From NCBI GenBank assembly GCA_963920525.1, contig OY986440.1, positions 17,068,210 through 17,132,209 of the forward strand: a stretch of DNA of 64,000 nt, in the 5' to 3' direction. Under the pieces are notes generated by a model. It did not search any database. It had not been told where the DNA came from and was given only the letters and a program-made list of their open reading frames with translations. This DNA comes from Dichetophora obliterata. Taxonomy: Eukaryota; Arthropoda; Insecta; Diptera; Sciomyzidae. Within the stretch, counting starts at the first letter, position 1. Each line of letters starts with the position of its first letter. The position numbers were made by a program, and so were the translations under genes. Positions 56,017 through 64,000 of the stretch are shown here, piece after piece.

Positions 56017-57605
56017 TGAAGATGTCAGTAATGAACATCGTAAATAAAAGCGGACCAAGTACCGAGGCTTGAGGTACCCCACAGGTTAAATTTCTGAAAG
56101 CGGACAAACAATTTCCCACCCTGACTCTTTGAGACCTTCTGACTAAATAACTATATAACAGACGGACCGCCGAAACAGAAAAACCAAATTCTAACCCTAG
56201 TTTCCGACATAAAATTGCATGATCAACTGAATCAAAAGCTTTGGAAAGGTCTAACAGGCACAGCAAGCTTATGTGCCCCAGATCATATGGCTGTCTAGTG
56301 TCATCCAAGATTTTAACAATAGCTGTAGAGCAGCTGTGGCCTGATCGAAAGCCTGACTGAAGTGGGGATATAAGATTATATTTTTTATGCGTTCCGAGAT
56401 TCGCACGGCCATTATAGACTCCAACATTTTAGACAACGATGATAAGAGACTTACTGGGCGAAAATCAGCTGGTTCATGATCATTACTTTTTTTGGCTATT
56501 GGAATGATTGTCGCTGCTTTCCAAGCCTCAGGAAAACAAGAACTTGTGAAACAGTGATTAAACATGTGCGTCAAAGGAATTTAGGAATAAATTTTATTGA
56601 TATACCATCCTCACCGACGGCATTTGATTTAATCTTAATTACACAACGAGCAACCTCATACTCATCCACAGCAACGAACTCAAAATTAAATGAACTTACA
56701 GAATTATTAAATCTTATACTAACAGTAGACGCTAATTGTAATAAAATACTCATTAAAAATATTAGGGTCTACCTGACACTCGTCCGTCTTAACATTACAT
56801 ACCCCAGCAAGTCTTAAGTTGTTCCAAAGCTTTTTGGATGGTTGTCCAGATTCTAGTTAAGACATGAAAAACTTACGTTTTGCTAATTTAACAGACAAGT
56901 TAGCTGCATTTCTAGCTCTTTTGTGTTGCTCCCAATTTGCTATTGAGGGGTTTCTTCTCCAGCGATTGTACATTTTATTACGTTTTTTTAGAGCCAACTT
57001 AACATTATTTGTAAACCAAGGACAACATTTATCTGAAACACGACGAAAAATTAATGGAACATGTAAGTCCAACAATGCACAAATTTTAGTAACGAAGAAA
57101 TTTAATTTGTCATTAACAGAATTAAAAAACCAACAATCAGACCAATTTATTGAAGATAGATCATTAAACAAAGATGCATAATCGACAAATTTATAGTCAC
57201 GAAAACAAAAAGTTCCTTCCATTTCATTTGGTGTGAGATTTATATTTAAAGAACAAAAAATAAGATCGTGGTCAGAAATAAAAGAAAGTTGGTCAAAAAG
57301 CAAAACATTAGAAACATCAGAGACAACAAAAAGATCCAATAAACTCGGAGAAGCGTTAGTAGCTTAACGTGTAGTTATGCTTGTATATACTGTATGAAGT
57401 CTAACCTCAGCAAGTTTGTCGAAAAATTGCCTAACAAGATTATCTATCGATAAAATGTTTATATTGAAATCTCCACATATAACAAAATGATCATAGTCAA
57501 TTGCTAAATTTGACACACTAGCAAAAAAACGATCCAAGCAACAATTACGATACGGATTATACACACACGACAAAAACACTTTGGCACGATTACTTATAGC
57601 TTACT
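56017..57605 (-). pseudogene. LINE 5' half: endonuclease end and reverse transcriptase start
   Basis: Minus strand, in order: apurinic-type endonuclease remains (VYNPYRN, FVICGDFNINIL, ISDHDLIFC), a linker with PWFTNNVKLALKKRNK, then RT motifs (WKAATIIPIAKK, DFRPVSLLSSLSKMLE, LLDLSKAFDSVDH, CGVPQASVLGPLLF). Frame changes occur near 57350, 56850, 56575 and 56290. The motif set fits a CR1/Jockey-group element with one endonuclease-RT frame. The copy is truncated near 57605, before most of the endonuclease. Confidence 0.8.
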
Positions 57606-57714
57606 ATGAAACATTTTAATGAATTTCGCAATAAAATGCTTTCAAAACTGTTCAAATATTCAAATTCCCTTGTCAAGAAATGTTCTTCAAACATCTTCAA
57701 TTAGCTGAAAGTGA

Positions 57715-58145
57715 AATATATTTCACTTGAAATATATATATACGAAGAAAATTTATTTGCTTGAATCAAGCAAATGTTTTGCTTAAAAGCAAATCAGCAA
57801 AACTTTGCTCAATCACAATGTGATTAAAGAAAAAGATTGCTAAATTGCAATCACTCCTCGAGTATTTAGGAAAAGCAAAATTTTGATTAAATTCAAGTAA
57901 AATTTTGCTAAGTTATTATAAAATTAAAATCAAATTTTTACTTAATTCCAGCAAATATTTGCTTAGTTATTAAAAATTGGAATAGCAAATTTTTACTTAA
58001 TTCAAGCAAATATTTGCTTAGTTATTATAAATTGGAATAGCACATTTTGATTAGTTTTTGCTGAAATTTAGCATAATTTTGAAGTGGCTGAGAATCAAGC
58101 GCAAGTTTTGCTTAACCACAGTAATAATTTAGCAAACAGTTTTCT
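57715..58145. repeat. Degenerate tandem repeats of AGCAAATATTTGCTTAGTTA
   Basis: Units of about 60 bp repeat GAATAGCAAATTTTTACTTA, AATTCAAGCAAATATTTGCT and TAGTTATTATAAATTGG, clearest at 57950-58050 and more diverged to the left. Confidence 0.6.
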
Positions 58146-58756
58146 CCGTGCACAATGCCAAAAAAAATGCTATCATCTTTTTTATCTGTTGATAGTATCA
58201 CATTTGCAACCAGCTCCAATTTGTGGCAAAACGCATGAGTTCACTCCTTTTTTTTAATGAAAACGAAACGATAAGGTTTTTTTGATGATTTTTTTTCTGT
58301 TTTTATAAAAAGCAAACAAATAATATCTTTGAATACTTAAAACCACTAATTTTAACAGTTTAGATGCTGCGCTTCATTGAAGATGGAATTGGGAAAAACA
58401 CGTGAAGTGGAAAATTTCGTATGGGAGGTGGGCGTGGCAAAAATAATTTTTTTATGTTAGACAGGAGGTAGGCGAGATCGGGGGCTGATTTAAAAATATT
58501 TTTGTGTGTATTCTAATAAAGCAAATTCCAAATAATACACAAAACTTAATTGGTCTACGATGAGTCCTTCTATTTATTGTTTGGGTCTCAACCACTGTGC
58601 GGCGCACGTGTCTGTTAGCTTCTTGTGCGTAAACACGTGCGATAGAAGTTTAATTTAAATTATGCGCATGTGATTTGGCAACTTAAAGTTACAGAAAAAT
58701 AAAAAAAAATACTTTACAAATTTAATAATAATTACTGATTGCAGAAAATGAATGAC
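58146..58756. other. AT-rich spacer with Helitron-like motif
   Basis: ATGGGAGGTGGGCGTGGCAA near 58420 and CACTGTGCGGCGCACG near 58593 are shared with Helitron-type repeats in this window. No bounded element could be set. Confidence 0.4.
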
Positions 58757-59082
58757 ACGATACTATCGAAACTGCGTATTATTTTTAAGCCTCAAGAACT
58801 TTACCTCATGTCATGGTAGAACTAGTGAAGGTATATGCATTTCAGACTGCTCTCTTTTTCTCATAGCCAGAATTGTCAAACTCAAGCATTTTGCTATTCT
58901 TGCCTATTTCTGCTTTCTTATCGCATTCTCATCGTTTTCAGATTTTGTATGGGCTGTCAACTTTGTTTTCACAGTTCCAGCAGTCTGTCTCTCTGAAATG
59001 CATCTACCTTCTCTAATTCTACTATGCCTCATGCGCAGCTTTCACTGTGTAAGATAAAAAGACACAGTTTCGATAGTATCGT
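58757..59082. mobile_element. MITE with ACGATACTATCGAAACTG ends
   Basis: Perfect 18-bp inverted termini (58757-58774, 59065-59082). The interior holds a 101-codon frame without known motif. Target duplication unclear. Confidence 0.65.
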
Positions 59083-59255
59083 TAGTATAGACGTAGAATT
59101 CCTTTTTATACAGTTATACAGAAAAATTCTGATTTTTTTTTTATTTATATTTTTCAAAACTATTTTAAAGCTTTTCATCTTCTAAATAAAAATTATTCAA
59201 AAACAAACTTGTTGTTGTGGTTCTTCTTCAAATTTAATAAACAGAACTTTGCTTA

Positions 59256-59526
59256 CTATGTCCCGCTTTTCACTCGTTACACACAAAAATTCTCGAGCTT
59301 GCGGCAAAAGCAATTATTGCTCCGAGAGCAATTATTGATCTGGTAGCAAGATCTCTTTGTCCCGCTTTTCACTCGGCAATAATTGCCTTTGCCGTAAGCA
59401 GTTTGTCGATTATTCGCCCGCATGAGAGGGCTTACGAAAGTCCCTTTTAAATCCGAGTAGTCAACAAACTACATGTGGCGAAAGCAATTATTGCTCATAG
59501 AATTGCCGAGTGAAAAACGGCCCTTT
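59256..59526. mobile_element. Foldback MITE with CGCTTTTCACTCG motifs
   Basis: CCCGCTTTTCACTCG occurs at about 59264 and 59373. The inverse CGAGTGAAAAACGGCCC closes the right end, with GCAATTATTGC palindromes between. Two overlapping units or a composite. Confidence 0.55.
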
Positions 59527-59689
59527 TCAGCGCATGCAGAACCAAAACAACAATATTAGCAGCTAGTAGCAACGTTGCCATTTATGTTGGAAAAATCCCA
59601 TTCGTGGTAATTTTTAATTGCCCTTAGGAATTTTTGTTTTTAGGAATTCCTATTAAATTTTTTTATTCAGCGATGTATTTTTAACTGGC

Positions 59690-60020
59690 GTGGAAATTCA
59701 GTGGTGTATTTTTTTTTAATTTCTGTGGGAGTTTGGTAATATTCTTCTTAAAATTTTTTTCCTTTTTTAGTAAGCAAAATGTCATTGTGGTATTTCTAAA
59801 TGGTTTTTAAATTTTTTGTGCATATGAGACTTACTGTGGTATTTTTTAATGCGAATGAGATTTTTAAGGCAATTTTAAATGCATATGGAAGTTGTGGTGG
59901 TATTTTTAAAACGCGTGGTATTTTTGTGGTAATTTTAAATGATCGTGGGATTTTTTTTTTGATATTTTTTTTATAGCGGTAGAAACTTTTTGTTTTATCT
60001 CAACCGTGGTAATTTTTTTT
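59690..60020. repeat. Degenerate GTGGTATTTTTAAATG repeats
   Basis: At least eight variants of GTGGTA(A/T)TTTTTAAATG with 20-50-bp spacing. A decayed minisatellite; no gene. Confidence 0.5.
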
Positions 60021-60585
60021 GTATTTAATTTAAGCTACAGTCAAAAAAAGAACTTTTTGTCGGAGTTGTTTTAAATTTTAACTGGCAACCTTGGCTAGTA
60101 GTAGTACATTTTCTTGTAGCCACATACTGGCTGTCTAGCTACATGCATCTGTAACCTTTTTTTGTATTACAACCCAACAAGCCATGAATGTCACTGTTCC
60201 AGCTAAACGATACTTAAAACGGCAGCGTCTGAGTTGCTGGTATGAAAACGACATTTTTTTGAACCTTTAAACAGTTCTCTATATAATTTTAAAGTCCTCT
60301 TTTATACTTATCAAAAATCGAATTGAATTTATGTCATTCGCTTGATATGTCGTTTTTCATGTCTTTTTTTCCCTCTTTTTTTCACCCGTTCGCCTAAAAA
60401 CTCTGAAATATGCATTGAATCTTGTATTGAAATCAAGGTAGTGCAGTTGAGTTGCCGTTTATTGTGTAGTTTATTGTTGCAACTTAACAAAAACCATTTT
60501 AAGAAAAGGTTACAATTGTTTAACATCAAATAAAATTAATATACATCTTAAAATTTTCTATATGTCCTTGTTATTTATTGTGTTG

Positions 60586-60963
60586 ATTTTCTATGATTTA
60601 AATACAAATTCTAAATATTTGATAGTTTAAATCATTCTTGATTTTAAATACAAATTCTAGTTGTTTGATAGTTTAAAATCGCTTATTGAGCTTTAGGTCA
60701 GGTTAGAACAATTAATTGCTCTAACTAGTTATCCAATCAGCTAACTAATTAATCAGCTAGTGATGTTTTCCTTTTCGTATTGAAAATGTTGTTTTTGTGT
60801 TTTCTTTAGAAAAAATTCGTTAGATCAACTAATTGTTCTAACCTGACCTAAAACTCAATAAACGATTTTAAAGTATCAAATAACTAGAATTTATATTTAA
60901 AATCAAGAATTATTTAAACTATCATATATTTAGAATTTGTATTTAAATCATAAAAAATCAACA
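60586..60963. mobile_element. Foldback with ~140-bp inverted arms
   Basis: Left arm about 60586-60722 and right arm about 60826-60963 share inverted TTTAGGTCAGGTTAGAACAA, GATAGTTTAAATCATTCTTG and ATTTAAATACAAATTCTA. The left arm itself repeats AAATACAAATTCTA-TTGATAGTTTAAA twice. Confidence 0.65.
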
Positions 60964-61147
60964 TTAATATACAACTTAATAAATGGTACGCTTATATGAA
61001 ACACACAATGCATAGTTTGCTGACAACGAAACGGTCCGCTTCAGTGATTTTAAAAGTGCACACCGTTCAACCGAGCCAATTGGCTATCTGGGAAAAAAAA
61101 GGAACTCAATTGATGTGTATTTATATATGTATGTTTTACATGCATAT

Positions 61148-61175
61148 TAATAAAAACAACAACAACAACAACAAC
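61148..61175 (+). repeat. AAC microsatellite
   Basis: Run of AACAAC units just left of the hAT-type foldback. Confidence 0.7.
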
Positions 61176-61210
61176 AAGAAAAGCAGCTCAACAAGGAACG
61201 ACATAATTAC

Positions 61211-62953
61211 CAGGGTTCAGAATATTCACACACCTTCACTCACAAACATTTGCTTGAAGCACACAACACACAATTTTATTTTCATTTCATTTTTGTGTGT
61301 AACGTAGTTATCGTGTTGTTGATCATCCAACATGAATTCTTCGTTTTAATATTTGCTTGTGCGTCACAAACTCAAACAATGATCGATCTCAACAATTCTC
61401 TGTGTTTCAGTTTTACACTTATGTTTGCGTCAAAATGTTCATGTTGGAGAATTCAGGCCTTTGTCAAACCCAAAACAAAGACAATTTTTGCAACATGAAT
61501 AGGTGGTGTTTGCAAAATTGTCTTTGTTTGTGTCGGTCATTAAGATCGATCACTACCGTCGTGTGGCGTAAAAAACAAATGCTGTTCTGGTTGCTGTGCA
61601 GCGTATTGTACTGGTTTTTGACCAAGTGTAGCAAATTTCGGCGTCAATTAGAAAATATTTTAAAATATTTAAATAATAACCTAATAATATGTCTTTTCAA
61701 GAGTTTTAAACGTCATTTATCAGTGTTAAGGGGTCGCTGATTTCGAATCTAAAGTCAGAATTTTAAAATTCAAGATGGTGGATAGAGTTGCCACCTTTAT
61801 TTTTTGTAGTTTTATGAATTCGGGGCTGGCAAAAAAATGGTACACCAAAAATGGGTCGCTGAATCCGAATCCGTTGTCAGAATTTAAAAATTATAAAATT
61901 TTGAAATAATAGGGTTGCCACCTAATAATATATCTTTTCAAGAGTTTTAAACGTCATTTATTAGTGTTAAGGGGTCGCTGATTTCGAATCTAAAGTCAGA
62001 ATATTAAAATTCAAGATGGTGGATAGGGTTGCCACCTTTATTTTTTGTAGTTTTATGAATTCGGGGCTGGCAAAAAAAAAATGGTATACCAAAAATGGGT
62101 CGCTCAATCCGAATCCGTTGTCAGAATTTTCAAATTATTAAATTTTAAAATAATAGGGTTGCCATCTAATATTATGTCTTTTTAAGAGTTTTAAACGTCA
62201 TTTATCAGTGTTAAGGGGTCGCTGATATCGAATTTCGAAAATTTTATATTTTGAAAATTCTGACAACGGATTCGGATTGAGCGACCCATTTTTGGTGTAC
62301 CATTTTTTTTTTTGCCAGCCCCGAATTCATAAAACTACAAAAAATTAAGGTGGCAACCCTATCCACCATCTTGAATTTTAATATTCTGACTTTAGATTCG
62401 AAATCAGCGACCCCTTAACACTAATAAATGACGTTTAAAACTCTTGAAAAGATATATTATTAGGTTATTATTTTAATATTTTAAAATATTTTCTAATTGA
62501 CGCCGAAATTTGCTACACTTGGTCAAAAACCAGTACAATACGCTGCACAGCAACCAGAACAGAATTTGTTTTTTACGCCACACGACGGTAGTGATCGATC
62601 TTAATGACCGACACAAACAAAGACAATTTTGCAAACACCACTTATTCATGTTGCAAAAATTGTCTTTGTTTTGGGTTTGACAAAGGCCTGAATTCTCCAA
62701 CATGAACATTTTGACGCAAACATAAGTGTAAAACTGAAACACAGAGAATTGTTGAGATCGATCATTGTTTGAGTTTGTGACGCACAAGCAAATATTAAAA
62801 CGAAGAATTCATGTTGGATGATCAACAACACGATAACTACGTTACACACAAAAATGAAATGAAAATAAAATTGTGTGTTGTGTGCTTCAAATAGTGTTTA
62901 TTGACATTTATGTTGGAGATTTCTGTTACATGAGTGAAAATTTCTGAACCCTG
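61211..62953. mobile_element. hAT-type foldback element (1743 bp)
   Basis: Ends CAGGGTTCAGAA and inverted TTCTGAACCCTG, flanked by a perfect 8-bp ATAATTAC (61203-61210, 62954-62961). Both arms are long inverted copies meeting near 62243, so nearly the whole element is a palindrome. The left arm is longer because it holds extra tandem units. No transposase; the CAG end and 8-bp duplication indicate mobilisation by a hAT enzyme. Confidence 0.88.
61676..62242 (+). repeat. ~242-bp tandem repeats in the foldback arm
   Basis: Units with CTTTTCAAGAGTTTTAAACG, GTTAAGGGGTCGCTGATTTC and ATTCGGGGCTGGCAAAAAAA recur at about 61692, 61932 and 62177. A single inverted unit is in the right arm (62243-62480). 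Confidence 0.85.
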
Positions 62954-62961
62954 ATAATTAC

Positions 62962-64000
62962 GAACCAAACGAACACACACACAACAACAACAACATCCTT
63001 AAAAACAGCATAAGCAGCCAAGAACGATAGAATACAAAGATTGCGCCGAAGACAAGAAAATGAGTACAACAAAATTGTCGTTCTGCGCATGTACGTCATA
63101 ATATCAATGCTGTTTTGGAGAGCGTTCACTTTGCATACGATTTCTACACAGAAATGAAAATTGCATACATTTTAGTTTGTATAAATAAAATAAAAGAAGT
63201 AAGAAGCAATTTATTGGAACGAGAAGAGGTTAATTTATTAAGTACTTCTTTTGCAAACATTATTTTTACTATTATTTTATTACAGCCAGTAAGCAGCTTA
63301 GTCAAAAAAAAAATTTGTCTAAGAAACCAACTTCAGTGAGCATAATTTTTTGACTTGGATTTTATAAAAATGTTTATTAAGAGTTTAATTGATGTAGTTT
63401 AAACGTTTTCAGATATTTTATTTCCATTAATTAACCTGTGAATTGAAAGGACAAATAAATGATAGTTTCAAGTTTTTAAATAATGAAACAAATTTTGTTA
63501 AGTTAATATATTTTAGTATTTTTGTTTTCGTTTGTGTGCGTTTTCTACAATTTCTTGGTTTAATTTTTGTATTTATTGCAAACATCAGGTGTACTGACAT
63601 CATCAGGGATTTCTGAAAAATATTTCTTTGTTACTGTTACCACAATTAGCAGCTGCACACTTCATTTTTTAAATTTTAAGTTAAAAACTCTCAAATATAT
63701 TTCGATATATACACAATTAAATAAAACACAACCGATCGCAGTACGTTTCTCAAAGAAATAAAATATTGTGACGTAGTCAACTGAACAGCTGGTTGTCAAA
63801 CTCGATTAGCAGAAGTAACGGACCTGCGCAAAGCGTAATCTCTTATTCTATCATTCTTGATAAGCAGCTACTGCAGCTAAGCAACTTGTGCATTTCTCAT
63901 ACGAATATATGAATTTTTCATCTTCTTAGATTTTGCTATTTTATTAGATATTCGTTTTATTCCCAATAAAACTGATATTTTGGCATTTTTTTTTTCTTTG
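62962..64000. other. AT-rich flank, no gene recognised
   Basis: Short frames only. I see no terminal repeats, coding motifs or RNA genes up to the window end. Confidence 0.45.

Noticed and set aside
58752..59057. 101-codon hydrophobic frame
   Set aside because: Lies inside a MITE with 18-bp inverted ends; no motif and likely chance.
61357..61740. 127-codon frame mirrored by a 104-codon frame at 62473-62787
   Set aside because: They are the two arms of one palindrome in a non-autonomous hAT-type element. Similarity comes from the inverted repeat, and the sequence has no domain motif, so they are not called genes.
1..64000. tRNA, rRNA or host protein-coding gene
   Set aside because: No tRNA-like A/B boxes with a cloverleaf, no rRNA blocks, and no multi-exon gene outside transposon families were recognised by eye; a tRNA scan and a protein search would decide.

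Overview
This window is a dense stack of transposable elements from an animal genome. I found no convincing host gene, tRNA or rRNA. GT-AG introns, AT-rich sequence, env-bearing Ty3/gypsy elements (insect errantivirus type), hAT, PIF/Harbinger, Tc1 and Helitron-like elements, and GGGCGTGG-type Helitron repeats all point to an insect, most likely a higher fly with a TE-rich genome. The species cannot be named from this sequence.

Layout. 1-3779: decayed DNA-transposon remnants, including a THAP-like fragment, a hAT C-terminus and MITEs. 3784-38671: one nested block, bounded by two 602-bp LTRs that look identical by eye and are each flanked outside by TATA. The simplest reading is a single minus-strand errantivirus-like element (E3) whose env gene is split by about 26 kb. 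That 26 kb holds a PIF/Harbinger element: its transposase at 4592-6104, the last exon of its Myb/SANT-like protein at 6413-6778, and exons 1-4 of the same protein at 29341-30062. Two younger retroelements sit in the intron between exons 4 and 5. E1 (6884-15034) has gag, pol and env, 270-bp LTRs and a TATA target duplication. E2 (15732-26815) resembles the Osvaldo/Ulysses group, with 2.57-kb LTRs, a GGGG duplication, a Gag that begins with a RING-H2 finger, and no env. Several MITEs lie in the same intron.

38676-45532: AT-rich DNA, a 4.3-kb foldback element with three further insertions, and a decayed Myb/SANT-like gene. 45821-50708: a probable Helitron, itself carrying a dead Tc1-like copy, a MITE and a hAT derivative with a perfect 8-bp duplication. 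51128-51930: a second dead Harbinger transposase, interrupted by a MITE. 53200-57605: a minus-strand LINE (endonuclease plus reverse transcriptase) split by a hAT element, whose deletion derivative lies at 40140-40404. 57606-64000: tandem repeats, MITEs, and a 1.74-kb hAT-type foldback with a perfect 8-bp duplication.

Genes that work together. In each retroelement gag and pol overlap, and a canonical -1 frameshift heptamer sits in the overlap (U UUU UUA in E1 and E3, A AAA AAC in E2). In E1 and E3 env follows pol, just after a likely splice acceptor. The Harbinger transposase and its Myb-like DNA-binding partner are convergent, as in autonomous PIF/Harbinger elements. Most coding copies carry stops or single-base frame changes. 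Several of these lie in homopolymer runs although the LTRs are nearly identical, so some may be assembly errors.
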